A stretch of 64,000 bases of DNA, taken from positions 62,001 through 126,000 of the forward strand of contig NZ_FOUY01000005.1 in NCBI RefSeq assembly GCF_900115005.1, written 5' to 3'. Under the pieces are notes generated by a model, which saw only the letters and a list, made by a program, of their open reading frames with translations, was not told where the DNA came from and searched no databases. The stretch comes from Pseudonocardia ammonioxydans (GTDB lineage Bacteria; Actinomycetota; Actinomycetes; Mycobacteriales; Pseudonocardiaceae). The position numbers were made by a program, and so were the translations under genes. Positions 42,534 through 51,243 of the stretch are shown here, piece after piece. Position 1 is the first letter of the stretch; each line of letters begins with the position of its first letter.

Positions 42534-44276
42534 CTGTCCGTTTCCGAGAGCACCCCCGAGAACCCGCCCGAAGCCGACCCGGGCTTCGAGGCCACCGGCA
42601 TCACCCCCGTGGACGCCCCGTCCGGCTCCCCCGCCCCCGCCGAGGGCGACAAGCTCCCCCCGACGTTCGCCGAGCTCGGCGTCCGTGACGAGATCGTCTC
42701 CGCGCTCGCGGAGAACGACATCGTCCGCACGTTCGCGATCCAGGAGCTGACCCTGCCGCTGGCCCTCGACGGCGAGGACGTCATCGGCCAGGCCCGCACG
42801 GGCACCGGCAAGACCCTGGGCTTCGGTGTGCCGCTGCTGCAGCGGATCACCCCGCCCGGCGAGCAGCCGGCCGCCACCTCCGAGGGCGAGGCCGCCGACC
42901 GTTCCAAGGACGTGCCGCAGGCGCTGGTCGTCGTCCCCACCCGCGAGCTGTGCGTGCAGGTCGCGCGGGACATCGCCGCGGCGGGCAAGAACCTCGGCGT
43001 GCGCGTCGTGGCGATCTACGGCGGGCGCGCCTACGAGCCGCAGCTCGAGGCGCTGCGCAAGGGCGTCGACATCGTCGTGGGCACCCCGGGCCGGCTGCTC
43101 GACCTGGCCGAGCAGCGGCACCTGGTCCTCGGCCGGGTCAAGGCGCTCGTCCTCGACGAGGCCGACGAGATGCTCGACCTGGGCTTCCTGCCCGACGTCG
43201 AGCGGATCCTGCGGATGCTGCCCGAGCAGCGGCACACGATGCTGTTCTCGGCCACCATGCCCGGCCCGATCGTGCAGCTGTCCCGCGCGTTCCTGACCCG
43301 TCCGACCCACATCCGTGCCGAGGAGTCCGACCAGGGCTCCATCCACGAGCGGACCCGCCAGCTCGTCTACCGGGCGCACGCCATGGACAAGGTCGAGCTG
43401 GTCACCCGGGTGCTGCAGGCCAAGGACCGCGGCCTGACGATGATCTTCGCCCGGACCAAGCGGACCGTCCAGCGGGTGGCCGACGACCTGGCCGAGCGCG
43501 GTTTCGCCGCGGCTGCGGTGCACGGCGACCTGGGCCAGGGCGCCCGCGAGCAGGCGCTGCGCGCGTTCCGTTCGGAGAAGGTCGACGTGCTCGTCGCGAC
43601 GGACGTCGCGGCCCGGGGCATCGACGTCACCGGCGTGACGCACGTCATCAACTACCAGTGCCCGGAGGACGCGAAGACCTACGTGCACCGGATCGGCCGC
43701 ACCGGCCGTGCCGGGCGCGAGGGCGTCGCGGTCACGCTCGTCGACTGGGACGAGATGCCGCGCTGGAAGCTGATCTCCGACGACCTGAACCTGGGGATCG
43801 ACGAGCCGGTCGAGACCTACTCGACGTCGGACCACCTCTACGCCGACCTGGAGATCCCGGCCGACGCCTCCGGCCGGCTGCCGCTGTCCGCGCGGACCCG
43901 CGCCGGGCTGGAGGCCGAGTACATCGACTCCGAGGGCGACCACCAGGGCTCGCGCAAGCCGCGTGCCGGCCGCCCGGCCCGCGGCGGCGGTGACACCCGC
44001 ACCGAGGACAGCCGTCGTCCGCGCCGCCGGGCCCGCACCCGGACCCGTGGCGGGGTCGCGGTCGACGCCGGGGCCGGCACGTCCGCCGCCGCGAGCGCGG
44101 CCGACGGCGGTGCCGCCCCGCAGAACGGCCCCTCCTCCGACGGCGGTCCCGGGGACGGCTCCGGCGCGGGTGACGCGGCGGCCAAGCCGCGCCGCCGCCG
44201 GCGCCGGGGTGGCTCGCGGCGCCGCTCGGGCGGTGGCGACGGGTCCACCGGCGACGCCGACGCCGCCGCCAGCTGA
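42534..44276 (+). CDS. DEAD-box ATP-dependent RNA helicase
   Basis: 580 residues if started at CTG 42534, seven bases after GGAGAGAGG; no ATG/GTG lies nearby, and the next in-frame candidate is GTG 42480 without a Shine-Dalgarno. Q motif TFAELGVRDEIVSALAEN, Walker A ARTGTGKT, VLDEADEMLDLGF, SATMPGP, ATDVAARGIDVTGV and HRIGRTGRAGREG are all present. A tail of about 110 residues is R/G-rich (RRPRRRARTRTRGG, KPRRRRRRGGSRRRS) and should bind RNA. Corresponds to Rv3211 by position and content. Probably acts in ribosome assembly or RNA turnover. Confidence 0.93.
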   Translation: MSVSESTPENPPEADPGFEATGITPVDAPSGSPAPAEGDKLPPTFAELGVRDEIVSALAENDIVRTFAIQELTLPLALDGEDVIGQARTGTGKTLGFGVPLLQRITPPGEQPAATSEGEAADRSKDVPQALVVVPTRELCVQVARDIAAAGKNLGVRVVAIYGGRAYEPQLEALRKGVDIVVGTPGRLLDLAEQRHLVLGRVKALVLDEADEMLDLGFLPDVERILRMLPEQRHTMLFSATMPGPIVQLSRAFLTRPTHIRAEESDQGSIHERTRQLVYRAHAMDKVELVTRVLQAKDRGLTMIFARTKRTVQRVADDLAERGFAAAAVHGDLGQGAREQALRAFRSEKVDVLVATDVAARGIDVTGVTHVINYQCPEDAKTYVHRIGRTGRAGREGVAVTLVDWDEMPRWKLISDDLNLGIDEPVETYSTSDHLYADLEIPADASGRLPLSARTRAGLEAEYIDSEGDHQGSRKPRAGRPARGGGDTRTEDSRRPRRRARTRTRGGVAVDAGAGTSAAASAADGGAAPQNGPSSDGGPGDGSGAGDAAAKPRRRRRRGGSRRRSGGGDGSTGDADAAAS

Positions 44277-44290
44277 CGATCGCCCCCCGC

Positions 44291-45556
44291 GTGCTGCGGT
44301 CGCGGGAGCTGCGGCCCGGCCGAGGAGCCGGGCCGCGGGTACCGGCCGAACGACGACACCGCGGCGACCGCCTGGTCGCCGCGGTGCTCGTTCTGCTGCT
44401 CGGCGGCGCGGCGCTGCTGTACGGGCTGCAGAGCCCGGCGGCGAACACCGAGTCCGTCACCGCGCCGGGCGACCCCACCCCACCGCCGCCCGCGGAGGCC
44501 GTACCGGCCGGTTTCACCGCGCTGTGGCGGGCCCCGAGCCCGGCCACGCCCGTCCCCCTGGTCGCCGGGGCCGGCGTCGTCGTCGCCGAGGGCTCCCGGG
44601 TGTCCGGCCGCGACGCCACCACGGGCGCGGAGCGATGGAGCTACACCCGCGACCTGCCGTTGTGCACCACCGGCGTCGCCGACGGCCGGGTGCTGGCGCT
44701 CTACCGCAACGACCAGTACTGCTCGGAGCTGACCACGCTCGGCCCGGACACCGGCGAGCGCGGACCGACCCGGACCCTCGACGCACGCCCCGGCACCCGG
44801 CTGATCGGTCAGGACCCGGTGCTGGCCACCGGTGAGGACTACGTCGAGACCTTCCGCTCCGACCTGGTCCGCACGGCCGAGTACGGCACCGTCCGCGCCC
44901 CCGAGGAGCCCGGTGACCAGCCACGGACCGGGTGCACCTTCAGCTCCTTCGCCGCCGCCCGGGACCGGGCCGGCGTGCTCGAGCGCTGCCCCGGCGAGGC
45001 CACCGAACGCCTCTCGGTGCTCCGGCCCAGTGGTTCCGACGGCGACCAGCCCGCCTTCGACTCGTCGGCCGAGATCGGCACCGAGGGCGCGCAGCTGATC
45101 GCGGTGTCCGCCGAGCGCTCCGCGGTGCTGCTCCCGGGGGTCCCGCGCCTCGCCCTCGTCGACCGCGCAGGCCGCAGGATCGGCGAGTTCCCGGTCGAGG
45201 CGGGTGCGCAGATCAGCGTCCCGGCCGACGGCGTGGCACGGACGTCGTCCGACGAGGGCACCCGCTACTGGTGGACCGGGGGCGCGACGGTCGCCCTGGA
45301 CAGCAGCACCCTGGAGCCGCGCTGGTCGGTGCCCGGTACGTCCGGGCCCGGGACCCGCTACGGCGACCGGCTGCTGGTCCCGGTGCCCGGCGGCCTCGCC
45401 GACGTCGACCCGCGGACCGGGGCCGTCGGCCGCACCGTGCCCGTCGACCGCGGGACCTGGACCGGGCCGGTCCAGGTCCGGGCGCAGGGTGGGCTCCTGG
45501 TGGAGCTGCGCGGCGAGGAGATCGTGGTGCTCGGCCCGGGCCGGCCATCGCCATAG
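44291..45556 (+). CDS. Membrane-anchored beta-propeller protein (Rv3212-like)
   Basis: 421 residues, GTG start 14 bp after the helicase stop. A basic N-terminus is followed by one transmembrane helix (about 28-47), a P/T linker, and an extracellular domain of repeated strands with PQQ/WD-like pattern: VSGRDATTGAERWSYTRDLP, GGATVALDSSTLEPRWSVPG, GGLADVDPRTGAVGRTVPVD. It follows the helicase as Rv3212 follows Rv3211. Cysteine pairs suggest disulfides outside the cell. Function unknown. Confidence 0.85.
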   Translation: MLRSRELRPGRGAGPRVPAERRHRGDRLVAAVLVLLLGGAALLYGLQSPAANTESVTAPGDPTPPPPAEAVPAGFTALWRAPSPATPVPLVAGAGVVVAEGSRVSGRDATTGAERWSYTRDLPLCTTGVADGRVLALYRNDQYCSELTTLGPDTGERGPTRTLDARPGTRLIGQDPVLATGEDYVETFRSDLVRTAEYGTVRAPEEPGDQPRTGCTFSSFAAARDRAGVLERCPGEATERLSVLRPSGSDGDQPAFDSSAEIGTEGAQLIAVSAERSAVLLPGVPRLALVDRAGRRIGEFPVEAGAQISVPADGVARTSSDEGTRYWWTGGATVALDSSTLEPRWSVPGTSGPGTRYGDRLLVPVPGGLADVDPRTGAVGRTVPVDRGTWTGPVQVRAQGGLLVELRGEEIVVLGPGRPSP

Positions 45557-45606
45557 GACCTCCGTCCCGGTGTCGCCGTTCCCCGTGTCGTTGCCGGCGT
45601 TGCCTT

Positions 45607-45636
45607 AGTGTCCTCGACACTAGTATCGTCGACACT
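45607..45636. promoter_or_regulatory. Tandem PadR operators AGTGTC-N3-GACACT abutting the start codon
   Basis: AGTGTCCTCGACACT (45607-45621) is a perfect 15-bp palindrome with a 3-base centre. AGTATCGTCGACACT (45622-45636) is the same site with one mismatch. The two touch each other and the second touches the ATG at 45637, so repressor binding would cover promoter and ribosome-binding region. A leaderless transcript is likely. Confidence 0.8.
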
Positions 45637-46242
45637 ATGACCCAGCGGTCCGGCCTCGCGCTCGCCGTGCTGTCCCTGCTCAGCGAGGAGCCCATGCATC
45701 CGTACCGGATGCAGCAGCTCATCCGCGAGCGGGGCAAGGACGCCGTCGTCAACGTCGGGCAGCGGTCACAGCTCTACAAGACCATCGACCGTCTCGCGCG
45801 CGACGGCCTCATCACCGAGCACACGACCGAGCGGGAGACCGCCCGCCCGGAACGCACCCTGTACACGGTCACCGACGACGGGCGCGAGACCGCGGCCGAC
45901 TGGATCCGGGAGATGCTGGCCGCGCCGCGACCGGAGTTCCCCGAGTTCGTCGTGGCACTCGCCCACATCGCCCAGCTCGCACCGGAGGACGCGGCACGAG
46001 CGATGGAGTCCCGGTTGGACGCGCTCCGCCGCCGGCTCGCGGCGACCCGGGCGAGCCACGGGGCGGTCGTCGAGCTCCTCCCCCGCATCGTGCTCGTCGA
46101 GGCGGAGTACCAGATCACCGTGCTCGAGGCCGAGACCTCCTGGGTCGCCGCGCTCGTCGACGACGTCCGCGCCGGGCGGCTGACCTGGAGCCACGAGGAG
46201 CTGCGGCGTCTCGCCGAGACGCTGAACCGCACCGGCGGCTGA
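45637..46242 (+). CDS. PadR-family transcriptional regulator
   Basis: 201 residues from the ATG at 45637. Winged helix: LALAVLSLLSEEPMHPYRM, VGQRSQLYKTIDRLARDGLI, RPERTLYTVTDDGRETAADW. The helical C-terminal domain (about 100-200) is of the Vir/PadR-s2 type. Tandem palindromes at its start indicate autorepression. The monooxygenase gene 83 bp downstream on the same strand is the likely co-regulated target. Confidence 0.92.
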   Translation: MTQRSGLALAVLSLLSEEPMHPYRMQQLIRERGKDAVVNVGQRSQLYKTIDRLARDGLITEHTTERETARPERTLYTVTDDGRETAADWIREMLAAPRPEFPEFVVALAHIAQLAPEDAARAMESRLDALRRRLAATRASHGAVVELLPRIVLVEAEYQITVLEAETSWVAALVDDVRAGRLTWSHEELRRLAETLNRTGG

Positions 46243-46325
46243 CCGCCGCCGCGCACCACCTGCACGCACGGCCGTCGCGGCCCGTCCGCCCCGGTCGCGA
46301 CCACCCCTGCCGCACGAGGTCCGTC

Positions 46326-47678
46326 ATGCCCGCACGCCCCCTCCGAGTCATCGTCGCCGGCGCCGGTACCGGTGGCCTCTGCCTGGCGCAGGGCCTGCGC
46401 CAGGCCGGGATCGACGTCGTCGTGCTGGAACGCGACGACGGACCGCGGACTGCAGGCCTGCGCGGCTACCGGGTCGGGATCTCCCCGAACGGTGCCCGCG
46501 CGCTGCGCAGCTGCCTGCCGCCCGACCTGTACGCGGTGTTCGAGGCGAGTACCGGCGAACCCTACGAGCGGTTCCTGATGTCCACCGAGCGCTACCGGGA
46601 GCTGCTGGCGATCCGGGCGGCCGAGCTGCCCGGCGGCGGCGCCGACGAGCACAACGTCAGCCGGGCGACGCTGCGCCAGGTGCTGCTCACCGGCATCGAG
46701 GACGCCGTGCACTGGGGACGACCGGTCGGCCGCTTCGAGATCCGGCCGGACGGCACCGTCGCGGTGTTCGCCGACGGGGGCGACCCGGTCACCGGCGACC
46801 TGCTGGTCGGCGCGGACGGTGCGGGCTCCCCGGTGCGCCGGCGCTGGGCGCCCACCGCCGGGCACACCTCCACCGGGCTGGTCGCCCTCGGCGCCAAGGC
46901 GCCGCTGGACGAGCGGACGACCACCCTGCTGCCGGACGGAGGCGCGCCGGGGATGGCGCTGCTGTTCGACCGGCGCGGTGGCCTGGGCATCACCCATGTC
47001 ATGCGGATGCGGTGGGACGACGACCGCGTGCCCCGGCCGGGGATCGCTCCGGAGCACGCCGCCGCGCTGCGGGGGTGGCGCGGGCTGGCGGCGGATCCGA
47101 CGACCGACTTCGTGTCCTGGGGGGTGACCGCCTCGCGGAGCCTGTTCGCCTCGGGGCTGCCGGCCCGTGCCGACGGCTCTGCTCTGCTCACCCATGCGCA
47201 CCGGCTCACCGACGGCTGGGACCCGCGCTGGCACGCCTTGCTCGACCGGTCCGACCCGGCCTCGGCGATCCTGATCGACATCCGGACCTCGGACCCGCTG
47301 CCGGAGTGGGAACCCGGCCCGGTCACCCTGCTCGGCGACGCCGCGCACACGATGACCCCCGGGCGTGGCGCCGGGGCGAACACCGCGCTGCGGGACGCCC
47401 GCGAGCTCTGCGAACGCCTCGTCCGGGTCCGCGACGGGGAGCAGGGCCTGTACGCCGCCGTCGGCGAGTACGAGGCGCTGATGCGGCGCTACTCGGCGGC
47501 CGCGGTCCGGGAGTCGCTGGAGTTCATGAACGACGACGACGCCCGGCGCGGCCCGGTCACCCGGGCGTTCCGTTCGGCCGCGCAGCGGACCGGGATGCGG
47601 CTGGTCAACCGGGTGCCCGCGCTGCGCAGGCGGGCGGCGCACGGCATGCAGCGGGTGCGCGACTCGGAACTCGCCTGA
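46326..47678 (+). CDS. FAD-dependent monooxygenase
   Basis: 450 residues. FAD-binding motif VIVAGAGTGGLCLAQGL at the start, the second FAD motif GDLLVGADGAGSPVRRR, and GDAAHTMTPGRGAGANTALR near residue 338, as in aromatic hydroxylases. NAD(P)H would be the reductant; the substrate is unknown. Controlled probably by the PadR gene upstream. Residues 285-295 (SALLTHAHRLT) come from the 27-bp DNA word shared with the nitrate reductase gene; the codons TCT, GCT and CAT stand out against the local bias. Confidence 0.9.
   Translation: MPARPLRVIVAGAGTGGLCLAQGLRQAGIDVVVLERDDGPRTAGLRGYRVGISPNGARALRSCLPPDLYAVFEASTGEPYERFLMSTERYRELLAIRAAELPGGGADEHNVSRATLRQVLLTGIEDAVHWGRPVGRFEIRPDGTVAVFADGGDPVTGDLLVGADGAGSPVRRRWAPTAGHTSTGLVALGAKAPLDERTTTLLPDGGAPGMALLFDRRGGLGITHVMRMRWDDDRVPRPGIAPEHAAALRGWRGLAADPTTDFVSWGVTASRSLFASGLPARADGSALLTHAHRLTDGWDPRWHALLDRSDPASAILIDIRTSDPLPEWEPGPVTLLGDAAHTMTPGRGAGANTALRDARELCERLVRVRDGEQGLYAAVGEYEALMRRYSAAAVRESLEFMNDDDARRGPVTRAFRSAAQRTGMRLVNRVPALRRRAAHGMQRVRDSELA
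47177..47203. repeat. Intragenic copy of the GGTGAGCAGAGCAGAG word (monooxygenase)
   Basis: Minus strand of 47203-47177 is identical over 27 bases to plus strand 25340-25366. In this gene (plus strand) it is read in the same codon phase and gives the same residues, SALLTHAH plus RLT from flanking bases. It differs from the 15417-15512 inverted-repeat arms at three central positions. Confidence 0.85.
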
Positions 47679-48776
47679 CTAGAGGAACCAGCCCAGGCCG
47701 ACCACGAGGGCGGCGATCCCGACGACGCCGAGGGCGGCGAGGGTCCCGGTGCGGTCGCCGCGGCGGTCGGCGATCACCTGCCCGACCACGGCGGCGGCCG
47801 CCGCGGCGAGATGTGCCGTCAGGTCCCCGGCCCCGGGGCCGGGCACACCGCTGCGGCCGGCGAACCACGCGACGACGACGAGCCCGAGCGCGAGTACGAC
47901 GACCCCACCGGCCAGCACGCCGCTCAGCCCGCGCAGCACCCGGCCGGCACCCGAGGGTCGGGCCGCCGGGTTCGGGGATCCGGCGGGCCGCGCGCCGCGG
48001 CGACCCCCGCGGCGCCCCCCGGCCTGCGGGCGGGCGGCGGGATGGTCGCTCCGCCGGGCGGCGGGATGGTCACCCAGCCGGGCGGCGGGGTGGTCGCCCT
48101 GCCGGTCACCGCGCCGGGACCCAGGCTGCTCGCCCTGCCGGTCACCGCGCCGGGACCCGGGATGCTCGCCCTGCCGGGCCACGGGACGTTCGCGCCGGGT
48201 GTGCCGGTCCGCGCGCGCGTCCCCGTCGCCGGACAGCCCCCGCCGTGATCCGGCCGCGTCCGGTCGGCCGCCGGGACCGGCACCGGCCTGTGCGGCACCA
48301 CCCTGAGCAGCGTCTCCCTGCGCGGGGCCGCCCCGAGCAGGACCGTCCCCGGCGGAGCGCCCCTGAGCAGCGCCTCCCTGGCCAGGAGCACCCCGGCCGA
48401 CACTGTCCCGGGCGGCACGGCCCTGGGCAGCGCCACCGGGACCGGCACCGCCCGGCCCCGCGACACTGCGCCGGGCGTCACCGGGCCCGGCGGCCGGGCC
48501 CGGTGCGGCACGGGCGGTCCGGTGGTCCGGCGCGGGGCGTCCGGGCACGGCGCCACCCGGGCCGCGGCCCTCCGGCCCCGGGACCGCGTCGCGTCCGGCG
48601 GGCCCGCCCGGCGGGCGGCGCGGCGGGGCGTTGCGGGTCGGCGTGGTCGGCGGCTCGGGCGGGTTCCCGCCCGGCAGCGGCGAGCCCCGGGCGGGGCGCC
48701 GGGCCGGGCCGGGGCGGGCGCGGGGGTCCGGGTCGGGCGCTCCGCGGGGGTCGGGGTGGTCGGGTCCGGTGGTCAC
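47679..48776 (-). CDS. Disordered-tail membrane protein after the RecB-type nuclease
   Basis: 365 residues from the GTG at 48776, which overlaps the nuclease stop (GTGA). Residues 1 to about 265 are low complexity: P/G/R-rich, then AAQG and GPAQGDAAQGG repeats, then RRGDRQGEQPGSRRGD and DHPAAR repeats. The C-terminal part has three hydrophobic helices (GVLAGGVVVLALGLVVVAW, HLAAAAAAVVGQVIA, ALGVVGIAALVVGLGWFL). No known family. Overlap with the nuclease gene shows they are co-translated. The plus-strand monooxygenase gene ends at its 3' end without spacing. Confidence 0.75.
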   Translation of the reverse strand: MTTGPDHPDPRGAPDPDPRARPGPARRPARGSPLPGGNPPEPPTTPTRNAPPRRPPGGPAGRDAVPGPEGRGPGGAVPGRPAPDHRTARAAPGPAAGPGDARRSVAGPGGAGPGGAAQGRAARDSVGRGAPGQGGAAQGRSAGDGPARGGPAQGDAAQGGAAQAGAGPGGRPDAAGSRRGLSGDGDARADRHTRRERPVARQGEHPGSRRGDRQGEQPGSRRGDRQGDHPAARLGDHPAARRSDHPAARPQAGGRRGGRRGARPAGSPNPAARPSGAGRVLRGLSGVLAGGVVVLALGLVVVAWFAGRSGVPGPGAGDLTAHLAAAAAAVVGQVIADRRGDRTGTLAALGVVGIAALVVGLGWFL

Positions 48777-49702
48777 GGGGCCAGCAGGTCCCACGGGCGC
48801 GGCTCGGGCACGGCCGCGCGGCCCTCCGGGCAGTGCCTGCGCACCGGGCAGGTCCCGCACTGCGTACCGGTGCGCACCGGGAACAGCGCCTGCGGGTCCC
48901 CACCGGCCGACAGCGCGGCGCTCGCCCCGGCCGCGGCGGCCGCGGTCCGCTCCGCCGCCGCGACGTGCGCCCGCAGCGAGTCGTCGTCGTGCACCCAGCC
49001 GGCGACGGTCCCGCTCGGGACGTGGTGCAGCTCCACCCGCCGGCACGGGCGACGGAAGACGTGCGCCGCGGCGACGGCGTAGAGCGCGAGCTGACGCGAG
49101 TCACGGGCGTCCGTGTCGGACGGGACCCGGCGGCCGGTCTTGAAGTCGACGACGGTCAGGCCGTCGCTGCCGGCCCCGCGGTCGCTGCCGGCCCCGCCGT
49201 CGCCAACGCCCAGGCCGGCGCCGTCGTCGAGCCGGTCGACCCGGCCCTCGACGAGCAGCTCCCCGACGGGTGCGCTCAGCCGGCGTTCGACCGCGACCGC
49301 CTCGTTCCGCCCGGCCGGGCCCTCGGCCGCCGCGGCCAGCCAGTCCTGGGCGCGCTCGCGGTAGCGGGCGGCCTGCGCGGCGTCGGCGAACCCCTCGTCC
49401 GACCAGTGCCGCCCGACCAGCGCGGCCGCCGCGGCCGGGGTGCGCCGGTCTGCGGGCAGCTCGGCCAGCGCACGCAGCGCGAGGTGCACGACGGCACCGA
49501 GCGTGGTGTGCGCGAACGCCCCGCCCCGGGACGGCGCCGGCCGGTCGACGTGCAGCATCCGGTAGCGCCGCGGGCAGGCGTCCCAGGTGTCGAGGCGGGC
49601 GGGCGTCACCCGGTGCAGCGCGGTCGCGCCGAAGTCCGGGTCCAGCAGGTCCAGGCCGAGCTGGCCGTCCGGGTACCCGGTGGCGGGAGGGGTCCGGGCC
49701 AT
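48773..49702 (-). CDS. RecB-family PD-(D/E)XK nuclease with Fe-S cysteines
   Basis: 309 residues. LDTWDACPRRYRMLHVDRP supplies the first cysteine, TTLGAVVHLALRALAEL the conserved His, VEGRVDRLDDG and TVVDFKTGRRV the catalytic acids and Lys, and SRQLALYAVAAAHVF the QxxxY helix. The end TQCGTCPVRRHCPEG gives three more cysteines, so a [4Fe-4S] nuclease of AddB/Cas4 type is likely. It stands alone without a helicase. It may act in repair; the M. tuberculosis counterpart I recall is Rv2119. Confidence 0.9.
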   Translation of the reverse strand: MARTPPATGYPDGQLGLDLLDPDFGATALHRVTPARLDTWDACPRRYRMLHVDRPAPSRGGAFAHTTLGAVVHLALRALAELPADRRTPAAAAALVGRHWSDEGFADAAQAARYRERAQDWLAAAAEGPAGRNEAVAVERRLSAPVGELLVEGRVDRLDDGAGLGVGDGGAGSDRGAGSDGLTVVDFKTGRRVPSDTDARDSRQLALYAVAAAHVFRRPCRRVELHHVPSGTVAGWVHDDDSLRAHVAAAERTAAAAAGASAALSAGGDPQALFPVRTGTQCGTCPVRRHCPEGRAAVPEPRPWDLLAP

Positions 49703-49747
49703 TCGCCCACGGTACAGCGACCCCGGTCGCCCTCCGTCGATCGCCCG

Positions 49748-50641
49748 TCACCCCGTCGGCGGGTGCCCGCCCTCGACGACCGGGACGCCGCGGGCCCGGC
49801 CGGTGAGCGCCGCGTAGACGTCGGGATCGGTGGTCTCCTCGGCGAACGGGGTGGTCTTGTTCGTGCCGTGGTAGTCGCTCGACCCGGTGGTGAGCAGCCC
49901 GTGCTCGCCGGCGAGGCGACGCAGCAGCTCTCGGTCCTCCGGAACGTGGTTCGGGTGGTCGACCTCGATCCCGTCGAGGCCGCGCCCGGCCAGGTCGACC
50001 AGCACCGACGGGTCGACCACCCGGCCGCGGACCCGGGCCAGCGGGTGCGCGAACACCGACACCCCACCGGCGGCGGCGATCATCTCGACGGCCGCCTCGA
50101 CGGGGGTGTCGGCGCGCGGCACGTAGTACGGGCTGTCGTTGTGCAGCAGCTCGGCGAACGCGGCGTCGACCGACGCGACGACCCCGGCGGCGACCAGCGC
50201 ACGCGCCAGGTGCGGGCGGCCCGCGCTGCCGCCCTCGGGCAGGTGCGCGAAGACGGTCCCGGCATCGACCGGGTACCCGTCAGCGGCCATCGCGCCGATC
50301 ATGCGGTGCAGCCGCTGGACCCGCTCCTCCCGCAGCCGTTCCTGCTCGGCGACGATCGCCTCGTGCTGCGGGTCGAACAGGTAGCCGAGCAGGTGCACCG
50401 AGCAGCGGGGCTCGCCGTCGCGCCCGGTCGGGCTCAGGCAGGAGAACTCGGCACCGCGCACCAGCGCCAGCCCGGGCGGGCAGGCCGCGACGGCCTCGTC
50501 CCAGCCGTGCGTGGTGTCGTGGTCGGTGATCGCGACGACGTCGAGCCCGGCGGCGACCGCCGCGCGGACCAGCCCGGCCGGGCTGTCGGTGCCGTCGGAG
50601 GCGGTCGAGTGGGCGTGCAGGTCGATCACAGGCCGGGACAC
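49748..50641 (-). CDS. PHP-domain phosphoesterase (TrpH/RNase AM-like)
   Basis: 297 residues. Metal-binding motifs of the PHP fold: DLHAHSTASDGTDSP, AITDHDTTHGWDEA, VRGAEFSC, FAHPLARVRG and GSSDYHGTNK near the end. The length fits the TrpH/YciV group, which includes 5'-3' exoribonucleases and 3',5'-nucleoside bisphosphate phosphatases. Same strand as the nuclease gene with a 45-bp gap. Confidence 0.9.
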   Translation of the reverse strand: MSRPVIDLHAHSTASDGTDSPAGLVRAAVAAGLDVVAITDHDTTHGWDEAVAACPPGLALVRGAEFSCLSPTGRDGEPRCSVHLLGYLFDPQHEAIVAEQERLREERVQRLHRMIGAMAADGYPVDAGTVFAHLPEGGSAGRPHLARALVAAGVVASVDAAFAELLHNDSPYYVPRADTPVEAAVEMIAAAGGVSVFAHPLARVRGRVVDPSVLVDLAGRGLDGIEVDHPNHVPEDRELLRRLAGEHGLLTTGSSDYHGTNKTTPFAEETTDPDVYAALTGRARGVPVVEGGHPPTG

Positions 50642-50684
50642 GTCGCCGACCCTAGTGCCGTGTGCTCCCGCAGCGCCGTCCGGC

Positions 50685-51239
50685 TCAGCGGCGCCAGCGG
50701 GGTTTGGCCAGCATCCCGGTGGCCCGGGTCTTGCCCTTCTCCCCGAACACGAGCTCGGAGAGCGCCTCGTAGATCTCCTCCGGGCGCGGCATGTAGTCGA
50801 TCTCGTTGAGCGCCTGGATCTGACCGGCCGACTCCACGACCATCGTGCCGTAGCCGAGCAGGCGACCGGACAGCGTCCGGCGGAACGTCAGGTCGGTGAC
50901 CTTGCCCAGCGGCATCATGCCGACGTTGTGCGTGATGATCCCCTGGGCGATCATCACGCGCTTGTCGGTGATCACGATGCGCTCGATCCACCACAGGATG
51001 GTCAGCGCGGTGAACCGCAGCACCGCGACCACCACCAGGTAGAAGGCCAGGTTGTCGATCAGCACGGCGACGGCCGGGTTCTCCGAGCCGTCCATGAACT
51101 GCTCGACGCCCATGACGACGAGGATGAACAGCGCCGTCTGGAGCATGTGCTTGGCCATCACGGCCCAGTGCTGGCGCACGCGGATGACCCGCCGCTCCGT
51201 GGGGAGCAGGTACTCGTCGATCTCCCGGGGCGCGAGCAC
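50685..51239 (-). CDS. PH-domain (bPH2) membrane protein
   Basis: 184 residues, GTG start. EIDEYLLPTERRVIRVRQHW is followed by two transmembrane helices (about 30-48 and 58-80), then IVITDKRVMIAQGIITHNVG and LGKVTDLTFRRTLSGRLLGY, the standard bacterial PH (YdbS/YdbT-like) pattern. Function unknown. It follows a 54-residue membrane protein gene by four bases. Confidence 0.88.
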   Translation of the reverse strand: MLAPREIDEYLLPTERRVIRVRQHWAVMAKHMLQTALFILVVMGVEQFMDGSENPAVAVLIDNLAFYLVVVAVLRFTALTILWWIERIVITDKRVMIAQGIITHNVGMMPLGKVTDLTFRRTLSGRLLGYGTMVVESAGQIQALNEIDYMPRPEEIYEALSELVFGEKGKTRATGMLAKPRWRR

Positions 51240-51243
51240 GGAA

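Noticed and set aside
47012-50809. Plus-strand reading frame of 1265 codons across five genes
   Set aside because: Runs antisense or out of phase through the monooxygenase, membrane protein, nuclease and PHP genes, all with clear motifs in other frames.
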